A stretch of 64,000 nucleotides of DNA from Charina bottae (taxonomy: Eukaryota; Chordata; Lepidosauria; Squamata; Charinaidae): positions 890,501 to 954,500 of the forward strand of contig JALMGJ010000019.1 in NCBI GenBank assembly GCA_023362775.1, given 5' to 3'. Of the stretch, positions 1-12,700 are shown one piece after another (positions within the stretch are counted from its first letter, which is position 1; each line of letters opens with the position of its first letter). The translations under genes and the position numbers were made by a program. The notes under the pieces were generated by a model. It did no database searches. It saw nothing but the letters and a program-made list of their open reading frames with translations, and was not told where the DNA came from.

Positions 1-906
1 CCAGCCGGCTTTCGTGCCTAAGGCGGGACTAGAACTCTCAGTCTCCTGGTTTCCCATTGGCTCCTTCCTAGGGCTGAGAGAGAGCGACTGGCCCAAGGTC
101 ACCCAGCCGGCTTTCGTGCCTAAGGCGGGACTAGAACTCTCAGTCTCCTGGTTTCCCATTGGCTCCTTCCTAGGGCTGAGAGACAGGGACTTGCCCAAGG
201 TCCCCCAGCCGGCTTTCGTGCCTAAGGCGGGACCAGAACTCTCAGTCTCCTGGTTTGCCATTGGCTCCTTCCTAGGGCTGAGAGACAGGGACTGGCCCAA
301 GGTCACCCAGCCGGCTTTCGTGCCTAAGGCGGGACTAGAACTCTCAGTCTCCTGGTTTGCCATTGGCTCCTTCCTAGGGCTGAGAGACAGGGACTGGCCC
401 AAGGTCCCCCAGCCGGCTTTCATGCCTGAGGCGGGACTAGAACTCTCAGTCTCCCGGTTTCCCATTGGCTCCTTCCTAGGGCTGAGAGACAGGGACTGGC
501 CCAAGGTCCCCCAGCCGGCTTTCGTGCCTAAGGCGGGACCAGAACTCTCAGTCTCCCGGTTTGCCATTGGCTCCTTCCTAGGGCTGAGAGACAGGGACTG
601 GCCCAAGGTCCCCCAGCCGGCTTTCGTGCCTAAGGCGGGACCAGAACTCTCAGTCTCCTGGTTTGCCATTGGCTCCTTCCTAGGGCTGAGAGACAGGGAC
701 TGGCCCAAGGTCCCCCAGCCGGCTTTCATGCCTAAGGCGGGACTAGAACTCTCAGTCTCCCGGTTTCCCATTGGCTCCTTCCTAGGGCTGAGAGAGAGTG
801 ACTGGCCCAAGGTCCCCCAGCCGGCTTTCGTGCCTAAGGCGGGACCAGAACTCACAGACTCCTGGTTTCTAGCCCAGCACCTTAACCACTAGACCAAACT
901 GGCTAG
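1..906 (-). repeat. tRNA-SINE with ~9 tandem 102-bp internal units (satellite-like array)
   Basis: About 8.7 tandem copies of a 102-bp unit fill 1-892. The array then joins the tRNA-like head of the same SINE (reverse complement of gccagtttggtctagtggtt) near 860-906. The unit is the SINE body segment between two tggttt motifs. The 3' (left) end is outside the window. Units differ at a few sites. Because 102 is a multiple of three, the array reads as a 292-codon open frame, which is an artefact. It lies in an ACOX3 intron, antisense to the gene. Confidence 0.9.
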
Positions 907-1591
907 TAGCTGGTATTGATCAAAGACTGCTAGACTCTATTGATCTCGCTGTGAAGACGCTAATTGAACCCGTATCCCAGCATCGGTGCTGAACAGCAAA
1001 GGTTAAATCCTTCAAATTAAATGCAAAAGTAGTAACGGGGAGATAATTATTCTCAGTCCTCCTTAACGTCTAGATGGGAAATAAGCCAGAGATTTAAAAA
1101 AAAGTTTTAAAATTAATCCAGAAATAACGATAAGCACCAAGAGATTTCGCCTCCTCTTGTTGTAAAAAGCCTCTCTTGCGGTACACAAACTTAAAAAATA
1201 TATAAACTAGGTGATTTAGAAATGGGAAAGGCTCAACCTAGTGTCCCTTTAAGGCTGCAGCGCGGTCTGGAAATGATGGCGTCCCCGTCTCCCGTCGTCT
1301 CTTACCAGATTAGCACTAACGCTGTTGGTGATCCTCAGGTTATGAGGCGACGTTGAGGAGTGCAAATAGGTGGATTCTGAGCATTCTCTGTCCATGAAAA
1401 CGCTCTAGGGCATCAGGAAAAACCTGCCTTTGCCCACAAAAAACCCCCCCACGCTTCCAGATCTGCCCGCTGAGCTCGCGAGCAAAGCTGTTCAGTCGGC
1501 CATATTCCCACCGGAAGCAACATTTCGTGATTCTTAATTGCCTTTTTTTTAGTTCTCTGGCTTCTGTTAATGTCTTGCTTTAATGTTGTAG
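907..1591. other. ACOX3 intron, no recognised element
   Basis: This is AT-rich intron sequence ahead of exon A. I recognise no repeat or exon in it. Confidence 0.6.
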
Positions 1592-1666
1592 GTGTTCAAA
1601 GATACCATTGAGAGTTCAGGATCTGAAAGACATGAAAAAATTATTAAACAAGTTGAAAATATGGAG
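1592..1666 (+). CDS. ACOX3: ACOX3 exon A (first in window)
   Basis: The exon has 25 codons, phase 0 at both ends, between acceptor ttgtag and donor gtactt. It includes SGSERH, conserved before the [10 protein letters not shown] junction in ACOX3 orthologues. No earlier ACOX3 exon is visible at 1-1591. Confidence 0.88.
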
Positions 1667-3692
1667 GTACTTCTTTTATATTGTTTGAAAGTTGAAGTTG
1701 TTGGCATCACTTTTAAAAAAAGGGTTAATTTCATAAGAAATAATAATGATAGAAATCTTCTGTAAAATAGGAAGTTACTCCCTTTTTCTTTTTAAGTTTT
1801 ACTTTGTTAGTCCTGGAAAATGGTGCAAGGCCTTCACAGATTAATATTCTCTTGCATCATTTTGTCTTTTCTTTTGATTTAAATCTACTGTGCATGTCGG
1901 CTGAATAACCAACACCAAGTCTTTCCGTGGAAGGTCCAAGGCAGCCCCTGGTACCGGTCCAGGGACCCAGACGGAGGGGGTTTCGCTGTTGGGCACAGAG
2001 GGTTCTTCGTCACAAAGCAGAACCGCACCAGTTGAAGAAACACCCACCCTGTTTCAGGGAAGGCGGTGACATCCCCAGGATCTTGCTGCTGGAGAGCTAA
2101 AGTTAGTCCAGTAGCTGTTCCGACGTGGGACATCTAAACTGAGCCTCTTGCAAGGCTGCTCTCCGTTAAAAGCCTCTGTGCACAGTGGACAGAGTTTATC
2201 TGTGGGAAACGTCTTCCTTCATTTTGTTCCTCTCTGTCCCGTGTCTACTAGGAGCCTTCGGGTGCCACCGTAGACTAGAACTTTACAAGCTCTGTGGTTG
2301 CCTGGGGATGCCGTGCCTGCCGCTCGATTCCCCAGCTGCTCCTCTGGCCAGGTCCTTCAGCGCATAAACCTAGACGGCTCTGGATGTATTTGACGGTGGT
2401 GAACCAATCCAGGATTCTGGCCGGTTTCTCTCCTGGCAAACCCAGAGCCGGACGTGGCTGGAAGCGAGCAAGATTTCCTGGTTATCGATCTGAGCACTCC
2501 CAAACTGGCGGGAGCAGCCGCAAGGACGGGTCGAGCTCCAGGCTGGCCCGGTTTCTCCTGTTGCCTGGAATGCAGCTGTCGAGAACAAATGCGTCTTTGG
2601 TTACTTGCTGAAAGGACCGTCCGTTTAATCCTTGACTTGGACTTGGCCTTAGAGCGCTTGTTCCTCTTCTTCCGTTCAAGCCCCAGGAGAGGGCGGGCTG
2701 ACGGAGGCTAAGCTGCTCGACAGATTTCCTGGCGGCGTAGGAAGTTCCTAAAGGGCAGAGGAACCAGCCTTCAAGATGGCGGCTGTGGCAGTGCCAGCAA
2801 AGCATAGAAGAGCAAGTGGAGCTGTGATGGCACTGTCACAGCCGCCACCTTGACTTTTCTGACCGCACCCTGCAGACAGCCCTGCCAAGAATGGACCCGC
2901 TGGACGTCGGGTAACCTCCTCTTAAGCCCGAGACACAGGATCGGGCTCGGAGCTCACCAGAGGAAACGTGGCGCAGCTCTTCCGCTGGTGCGGGCTTTGT
3001 AGCACAGAAACGCTTCTGTTCCTCCATGGATTTCGTTTCCACCTGCTAAGATCTCTTTTACGTCTCTTGGCCGTAGGTTTTTGGATGTTTTGCGCTGACC
3101 GAAATAAGCCACGGGAGCAATACCAAGAATATCCGAACTGTTGCTAGATACGACCCAGCCACTCAGGTAAATCTGGCGAATCCCATAATGGCGGCAATGC
3201 AGATAACCCAAATGGCATCATTTAAATGATTTACGTGATATCACTGTGCTGGAAGAATTTAGATTTAGGCTTTGATGGCTAGCAAGGCGAGATTTCCTGT
3301 GTAAATATTTCCTATTGGGTTTCAATCTAACAGTGCTAGTGTAAAATCGAGCTAGACAATGGGTTTCTTTCCTCTTAGGTGTAAAGTGTCTCTTACCCAC
3401 CATGCAGGAATTTATTCTTCATTCGCCCGACTTTGAAGCGGCCAAGTTCTGGGTTGGCAACATGGGGAAGAATGCCACCCACGCCGTGGTCTACGCCCAG
3501 CTCTATACTCCCGATGGCCAGTGCCACGGATTGCATTCATTTGTGGTGCAGGTGAGAGCGGGTTTTCTTGCTTTCCCGGATTCTGGAATAATCAGGTTTG
3601 CTTTTTCTTCATGCTGAGGTCTGTGCCATTCGTGTATCATAATAATATCCCGTTTTGTAGAATTGTTATAGAGAGATCTTAGGTTTGATGTG

Positions 3693-3742
<50 letters not shown>

Positions 3743-6700
3743 CCTTTGAGTCAGTGTTGACTCCTGGTGACTGCCTGGACGAGTCCCTGCAGTTTTCTTG
3801 GCAAGATACTGGAAGTGGTTTGCCATTGGCTCCTTCCTAGGGCAGAGAGAGAGTGACTGGCCCAAGGTCACCCGGCTGGCTTTGTGCCCAAGGTGGGACT
3901 AGAACTCACCGTCTCCCAGTTTCTAGTCTGGCGCCTTAGCCACGACACCAAACTGGCTCTCTCGATGTGATTAGAAAATGCAAAATTTGAAATGCCTTCG
4001 TTGCCTGCTTTGGTCGTCACTGAAGCCAAGGAGAGCCTGGGCGGGGAGATGTTGCCCCAGGACTGGCGAGACCCAGGTTTGCTCGTTTGTTCACCTGTCA
4101 TTTCAGGCTTCATGGCCACCCAACCATGCATGATTCTGGGTGACTCCGATCCACCCAGGTTCAAGTTCACCCCCGGCCATGGAAGTGAACTGGAAGACTT
4201 GGACAGTTGTTCCCTCCCAGGCCAACCTAGCTCACAGGATTGTTGTCAGGATAAACTTAAAGGAGACAACAATTGGTAAAAGCATTTTTTTAAAAAAAAA
4301 TACAACAAAATATCATTAGTTGAAAGACTTAAAATTAAAAATGGCTGGCAAAATACTGGAGCTGAAAGGCATACTATTTGTTTATCTATTTTTGTATCAC
4401 TCATTTTAATATTTGTATTTTATATTTTTATAATTATGTATAACTGAGAGAATATTAGTCGTGATAATGTAAATGAATAAGACTGTTTTTAAATTTGATA
4501 AGGGGCTCATTTACATTGTGATCTAAATGCATTTTAATATTTAATTGGGACTCGTTAAATTAGATTTAAAACTATTTCAAATCAGAGGGTTTATATTTTA
4601 AAGCCCAATGTGTTTACCTTGTAGAATTCCAACTTGTACTGGTCAGTGACCGTAATAAATTGAAATTGAATTGAATTGTTTATTTATCCGATTTATGTGG
4701 CTATTCATCTGTCCAAAGAAACTCTGGGTGGCAAATGAAATTTTAAAAAGCCCAAACATTCCCTTACAACAAAAGAAAACCAAGTGGAGGCCCAACAAAA
4801 TCTCGGTCATCATGAATCACATGTGCCCAGGGCAGAGCTCCCACGGCTAACAGCGCAACCCCGAGGCCTGGGGAAAAGCCCGGTCTTCCTGGCCTCCTGA
4901 AAGGCCAGCAGAGTTGGGGCTGTCGGTGTCTGGGGAGGGGGGGGAGGCTGTTCCACAGGGCAGGCGCCCTGACAGAGAAGGTGACGCTGCCTCACCAAAG
5001 GACCCGGGGCGTGCCCACACGCGGAACTGCGTGTGCGCCTGTGATCTGGACCAGCTGAGGCTTCCAAAGGCTCTTCAGGGGCAGCCCCACGTAGACTGTG
5101 CTGTGGGAGTCCAGCTGGGAGAGGCCTGAGGCCTGAGGCGCCGTGAGGACTGCCTCCCGATCCAGGAAGGGGCACGACTGGCGCACAAGATGTATGTGTG
5201 CGAAAGCTCTTCCCGTCCACAGCTGTCACCTGCTTCTCAGGCAGGAGCTGTGCGTCCAGGAGAACCCCCACATTGCGCACCAGCGTAACCTCATTTAGAG
5301 GTCGCAGTGGAGAACCCCCAGATCTGGAGCCCAAAGCCCGGAGCCGCTCTGTCGCGGCCGCTGTTCCAAGGCTGCGTGGCACTGCGCCAGCATGCATGCC
5401 TGAAAGAGTTAAAGGGGAGCGAGGCCAGACCTGCGTTCCTGGACAAAGAGCCTGCTAGCTTGGCGGGGGCCGTTTGGGGTCCAGGCAGGGCCTGCTCCAA
5501 AGCTGGGGACGGATCCGCCATGATGATCAGCCCAGTCAGGGGAGGGAGAGCAAGTTGCCGTTTCGGCGGAGAGTAACGTGTCTCTCATATTGTGTAGAAA
5601 AATGGGAAAGTCCTCCGGGGGGTGAGGGCCCCAGGCAGTGATGATCCCAGTGGCCCTTCCAGCCCACCCTCGACACCGTTTCCTTGCCTCAGAGGACGGG
5701 GAGCTGCTTCCACGGAGCTTCTCCCTCCCGGGATGGCCGTGCAGCGTCCGCACCCCGGTGGACGTCTTCTTGGTCGGCTGCTCCCTTGGTGGCAGGCTGC
5801 AGCTGGTGGGGAGGAGGACAGTAAAAAGCTCACCGGCAGCGTCTTAATCTAAACGAAAGGGCTCCCATCAATGTATTCACTGATTCAAACTTTCCATGCT
5901 TCTACGCTTACAGATTCGAGATCCAAAAACCCTGCTTTCAATGCCAGGCGTGTTGGTTGGTGACATAGGCAGGAAACTTGGACAGAATGGTTTAGATAAC
6001 GGGTGAGTATCCACCGGAAGACCACCTCGGGCACCATAAAACCAGTCTTTCCGTTCAGGGTTAGGGTTAAGCCTAAGGCAACCCCGGCTAGAAAAACCGG
6101 GAGGCTGTGAGTTCCGGTCCCGCTTTGGGCACGAAGCCAACTAGGTGACCCTGGGCCACTCGCGCGCTCTCGGCCTTGGGAAGCAGGCAGTGGCAAACCC
6201 CTTCTGAAAAACCTTGCCAGGAAAACTGCAGGGACTGGTCCAGGCAGTCGCCAGGGGTCAAGACTGACTTGAAGGCCATACATACATACATACATACATA
6301 CATACAGGAATGTTAGAGTCTAAGGCTTGCTGGAGTTGAAACAGCTTTCCAAATGATCCTGAATATAATCTGACTATACAAGAATATTTTCTTTTAAACC
6401 TGTTAGGTTTATATATCGCTCTTTGAGTGAGATGGGCAGTGACAAAATTTGAAATGTAAATAAATAAAAAATAAATATCCCGTAATCTCAGCAAAGGGCA
6501 CTACCTGGCCAGCGTTGTCTGGACAGGTCAGCCCCTGGATTGGGGACCTCCAGGAGTTTCAGGGCTGTGGGCTGGGCCGCCAACTTAAAAACCACCCTGG
6601 GGGAGGGCCGGCCAGGGCAAGCTGCTTCTGGAAACCCGCCCAGGAGCGTGCCAGGTCTCCCTGCTTTGCGCAGAAGGAGGACAGCAGCATTGTGGCGCGA

Positions 6701-9700
6701 GCTCTGCCCTTTGGGGTGGCGGTGGGGTGATTTTATTTATTTATGTATCAATTCCATTCCCCGCCCATCTCACTCAGTGATGTTGTGATAGAGAAGGGGG
6801 GCTGGTGTCGCAGCATTGCTTTCCTCAGTCTTACCTGACCCCCAGGTAGCCAGCCTGACCCCAGAGACTCCCTTTACTGCTCCAGCAGATCAAAGCCACC
6901 TCGCAGTCGATTCCCAGCCAGCTGTGGAGCTGCAGAGCTGCCAGGCCGCCTTGCGGTGTCCCACTGGGGGAAGGGGGAGGAATCCTGCCCCGGAGCTGAG
7001 AGCAGCCTTCTGGGCCTCGGGATTGGTGGGAGCAGCAGTTACGTGCCCACCCCCCCAGGCTTCGGGGGGGGGTGCTGTCCTGGCCGGGGGCTGCCATGTC
7101 TGTGTTCTGAGCCTGAGTGCTCCCATTCGGCCTCCTCTTGAAACCACAGGTTTGCCATGTTCCACCACGTGAGGATACCCAAAGAGAATTTACTGAACCG
7201 AACAGGAGATGTGGCCGCTGAGGGGAATTACACAAGTGCATTCAAGGTAGGAACTGCGCTTAATTAATACCAAGAACCTTAATCGTATTAAAGCTCGATT
7301 CCTTTCTCTTTGGTTCTTCCGCATATGCCATTTTCTGGGTGATTTTCAGCAGAGTTGCTATAGTATGGGCGGACCTTAGAACATCCCATAACGTTAAACA
7401 CCGGTGCGAAGTCTTCCTCTTGGGACTGTTGTGTTTCCCCAGGATCACAAGCAGCGCTTGGGGGCTTCCCTGGGGACGTTGTCCAACGGGAGAGTTATGA
7501 TCATTGCCATGTCTGTGGTCAATTTGAAGCTGGCCATCTCAATAGCAATTCGCTTCTCGGCCACCCGGCGCCAGTTTGGGCCGACAGACGATGAAGAGAT
7601 ACCCGTTCTTGAATACCAAATGCAGGTAAGAGCAACCTCTTTGAAATAGTTAATTCGGCCTGGCAAGGGTCTTGCTCAAAGTAAAATCTGGCTCTTACGG
7701 TGGGATGGGTCACGTGGTTGCAACAGCTAGCAGTAACTGGGAATTAATAGAGATGTGTGTCCTTGCGTGTGTTTCTGTCTCTGTTCACTCACATACTTAA
7801 TTTAAAAGATTAATTTGCAAGATAATACATGTGCACGCGATACCTTTTAGTGTCAACAAAGATAGGTATGAAACTGCCTGATTCATTTTAGTGATATGTT
7901 TTGATTTGTAAACCAGCTTATATTTACTAAATCAGAGCACTGACTTGGAAGAATCTAAGGTAGTATACAAACGTCGGATGGGCAGGAGCCGAATGCAATA
8001 GGAATCAGTAGGATTTTAGGCAGTGCTGAGAGAGCTGAAAGTTTCCACTTCACAGAATTTATACTCATGATGAAATGCATGCTTGAAATGATGGGTGCCT
8101 TCCATAATTCAAATGTTATTTGAATTCCAGCAGTGGCGCTTGCTTCCTTATTTAGCCGCGACGTACGTCTTGGACTATTTCTCCAGAACGCTGTTCATAA
8201 ATTCCATAGAATTCCACATAGGGCTCCTGATGAAGGACAAGAGTTCCCAGCAGGTAAGGGAATCTTCTAAAAAAGTGTTCCACTGTCACAAAATATTCTT
8301 TCGAAGCTCGTGCACTTTGGAAGGATGGTTTGTGCAGTGAACTTGATGGGTTATGTGTTTTTTTCATGGTGCAAAATTCATGTTCTGTCTTATTTCAGCG
8401 AATCACCCAAGAGTTGATTATAAAAATAATCTCTAGGGGGGCATTGCATTGAAAGTGGGGGAATTACTTTGGGCAAAAATTAATGTAATTTATTTATCTA
8501 TCAAATTTTGCCACTGCCCATCTCCCCCCGAAAGAGGGACTCTGGGCGGTTTACAATAAAACTAAAAAATGAAAATACAATAAAACCACAATACGTAATC
8601 ACAATGATTTGAAGGACGTGAAGGACAAATCCATTGATATGTAGTCACCATATATTATTGATATTAATAAAGTCTTCCCTTATCTGTACAAATATTTTGA
8701 ATGGAAATATTGGACATATATGTTTTATAATGTTTGCATCTCCTCAAATTTACAAATGCGTGTGTGTGTGTATTATAACAATCAATCAGTCAAAAGGTCA
8801 CCCAGCCGGCTTTCGTGCCTAAGGCGGGACTAGAACTCTCAGTCTCCTGGTTTGCCATTGGCTCCTTCCTAGGGCTGAGAGACAGGGACTGGCCCAAGGT
8901 CACCCAGCCGGCTTTCGTGCCTGAGGCGGGACTAGAACTCTCCGTCTCCTGGTTTCTAGCCCGTTGCCTTAACCACTAGACCAAACTGGCTACCAGACTG
9001 GGCTGCGGGAGAGACCACCATCTTGCAGCAGCGCAATGCTGAAGTGGGAGGGAGCCGTGACAGTGACTGCTGTGTTCCTCCTTCCTCTTCCACAAGGCTG
9101 AGCTGGGGCGTGAGATCCACGCCTTGTCCACCTCAGGCAAGCCGCTCTCCTCCTGGCTCGCCCAGCAAGGGATTCAAGAATGTCGAGAAGCCTGTGGTGG
9201 ACACGGCTACCTGGCCAGTAAGTTCCCTGCTACTTTTCCAAGGGCAGCTGAGGAAGCTCTCTCTAAACGCTTCCTGCAGGAAAGAGGGGGCCTTCTCAAA
9301 ATATGCACACGGTCATGCACCGGGGCAGCATTGTAAAGGCTTGATTCAGACAATGTTACCTGTTAAATGCATTGCTGTCTCTTGCTGCTGTTTGCATTTG
9401 ACTGAATTTTTTTTCTTTTGTTACCAAGCTCCTTGGATGTTTGAAAATTGAAATGCAGATAGAAGCGGGTTAAATAATTAAAGGTTCACTCCAGTTTTTC
9501 CATTGAAACAGAAAACGGGGGGCGGGGAGTGTTCCAGGGCCCTTGCAACTCAGTACCACAATTTTTTGCAAGCTATATACATCCCCCAATTTGAGGTCAA
9601 TCTTTAAAAATCATCCATTCAACCTTGACAGAGGCTAATTTCTCATAATTTTCAATAAGGGATTTTTTGGTAGCTTTTAAATACATGACAGTTCCTTCAT

Positions 9701-12700
9701 AACGCTTGTGTGTTTTGTGTGCTATTTATCCCCCCCCAAGTGAATCGTCTGGGTGATATTCGTAATGACAATGATCCAAACTGCACTTACGAAGGAGACA
9801 ATAATGTTTTGTTACAGCAAACTAGCAACTACTTGCTGCGATGGATGAGTGCCACGCCCCAAGGTTAGTGTGGAGAAGTGGAGGTTGCCGTGTTCAGATC
9901 CCAGAGAGGGAGTCAGCAGATGCCCCGTGAGCCACACAGGGCCATAATCCAACCATCCACTGCTAAGTTATTCTACGTGAGGCCGTAGCAGGGCCACTGC
10001 TGCTTAATTGCCTGGCACCCGTGTTTCTCAACCTCGGCAGGTTTAAGATCTGTGGACTTCAACGCCCAGAGTTCTGGGAGAAACACTGCCCTGGATGACC
10101 CAAACTCAAACTAGGTTGAGAAACGCTGCCCTGGATGACCCGAAAGGGAAAGGAACCGGGAGGGGGACACTGATTCTTTGCTGCAGAGTCGCCCGATGAC
10201 TTGCAGGAAAAGAAACAGGCCAGGCGCAGAAGGAGCCCCAAACCTGCTGATCCCTCCGCAGAGCGAATGAAACGATCCGGTCTCCTCTGCTGCGCACCTG
10301 AGCTTGGTGAGACGGCCGCTGCTCTGCTCGGTGGGGCACGTGGAGCTAACGGGAGCGCCCTCCCGGTTTGCTCCTTCCCGATGGGACAAACGGCCCCAGA
10401 GGGACGGTGGCGGGGCAGAGGCTGCAGCAGAACGGAGACCAGCTGCCCTCCCTCCCCTCCCGTCCCTGCAGCCTGACGGATTGCGGGCCCTGCGCGGGGT
10501 GCCATCACACAATCTATTTACTTACTGATTGATTTATCGGTCAAATTTCTATCACCGCCCATCTCCCTCTTCAGGGGGGACTTCCAGGAATCGTTCTGCA
10601 TTGCAGGTGACACGTAGAACAGCGTGTTAAAGTTTTCACATACAAAATGTCATGGGTTTGGCCCTGAAATGCAACAGAGAACATACATTTGAAAATAAGT
10701 CCTTTGCTTCCAAAGGGAAGAGCGTGATGCTAACTCAGTTTACTATGGTTGCTAATTGGTTTGTTATGACCGTCAGGTAAGAATGCCAGAAAATGCTGAT
10801 CCCTGTGTAGTCCCTAAATATTTAATTAATGGGTAGTTTTGTTCTACTTAAATAAGCTCCTTCACCAATCCCATTCACTTCACTTTAGAACATGATGCAA
10901 GTGGCATCTGGGGCGCAGAATGGACCTAATTTGCAAAATTTAGTTGTGTTTTGGAAGCTGTTACCTGACAGGTAACAGAAAGCTCTGGCGTGGACTGGTC
11001 CATGAAGTCACGAAGAGTCGGAAGCGACTGAACGAATAAACAACAACACCTGACAGGGACAAAAGGGGACTTTTTCTAAAAACGGTTATTTTTAGGAAAA
11101 ATACTTCGTTGAGATTGGAGACCCAGGAAAACAGTTCAGTCACAGAATATGGTGCACCGTGAAAACAGAGATGAATATGTGTTTGAGTTCCACTGGGTCT
11201 CAAAGTAGTAGCTACATAATTATTCATGCATTTGGACTTGATACTTGGATTTGATGTCACTGACATTTCATTTACAGGTCCTGTTTCGTCACCCCTGGGA
11301 TCAATTGATTTTTTAAAAGATTACGATGATATCCTCTGTCAGAAATTCATGGCCCCAGATGCCGAAGACCTCATGGATTCTTCAGGTAATTCTCTTTTCC
11401 CATTGCCCTTCTTGGGTGTGCTGCAGCGGTCTCCTTTCAGGATTAGGGTTTTGCAGGGAACGTTGTAGAGGAGAAGTGCTTGCTCCATGATTCTTGGCTT
11501 TGTGGGTATTCATCGTCTGTTGGGGATGTCGACCTTTTTTCTGCCTGTTCTCATTGGTGGACCCAGATCAGGAGAAACATCTGCAGTGAGCATATCTGTC
11601 TAAAATCTCTGGTAGGTGTTCTAGGGTAGAGATTTCAAATGGACCATGATATGGTGGAAGCACTTAAGGTTACGTCCCTAGGGGTAAGCTTGGAGCCTTC
11701 TTTGTCCAGGGCTATAAATGTGGCAGCCCAGAGGGGCCGTCCTCTAGGTGTGAGGAAGGGGCCCAATCAGCTGCCAGGAAAGCCTCTTGCATTGGGAAAT
11801 GCCCCTTTCCACCGTGAAGCCATACTTGCCCTGTTGGAGCTGGCAAAAGGGGCAGAGGCTTCTCTCCCACAGCGGTGGGCCCTGTACTGTCAGCTCTTGC
11901 TGGCGGGAGTAGGGTGGTTGGGCAGTGGAATGGCAAGAGCAATGGGAAAAGTAAGGAGGGCGGAGCGGAGCTGCCCAAAGGCTTGTTTGGGGAAGAATAG
12001 TTGCCCGTTTGTAAGTCTCAGGAAACACGAAGATGAAGCCTGAGATGAAGTTCCACTCTGTTGGAGAAGAGCGGCGAGATGCCATCAGTCCCAAAGCATC
12101 CGGAAAGGTCATCTCTGCTTCATCTCGAGCTCAAGTCCTGGTAATTTCCTGGCAAAAATACAGAAGTCATTTGCCATCGCCAGTTCTCAGGACAGCCCTC
12201 AACTTCCCACTCAAGCTGAAGCTGCTTTATTGCCGTTCTCACAGGGGGCCCTATTTGGGCTCAGTTCAGGCCCAAATGGCGCCGAGGCAGCCCGTGGCAG
12301 GCATCAAAGGGAAGGAGCCCGTCCTGTCATCCGGGAGATGCATTTCTAGGAAGCGAACTCGCTCGTACCAGGCCAGCAAGATTTTTAAATCAATGTACAG
12401 TGTAAACAAATTGACATGTTTCAGGGTGTTTACTGGAAAGTCAATCTTAGAGAATTCCACAGGAGGCCCAACTGCCCAGACGGATGGGGGTAGTTGAATG
12501 AATGGGTTTTTTTTTACACACCGTGGTTTCTATAAGCTTGTATAACCAGGCTACTCAGATTCGTTTTACCTTCGCTATTCACTGGATAAGAATGATGTAA
12601 TCTCCCTAAATCTGCAAACTTCCATTGCAGAGCCGGCAGAATGTGTTAAGAGCTGACTCTTGTGTCTGAGTTGTTTCACTGCCGCATAGTCTTCCTGTGG

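Noticed and set aside
14..892. A 292-codon open frame of repeated [12 protein letters not shown] units
   Set aside because: It is the antisense reading of a 102-bp SINE-derived tandem repeat. The frame is open only because the unit is a multiple of three, and the same unit occurs in unrelated intronic SINEs.
4810..5397. A 195-codon - strand open frame as a possible gene
   Set aside because: Only part resembles LINE RT, the matching segments change frame, and the rest is low-complexity Pro/Ala sequence. I treat it as a LINE relic.
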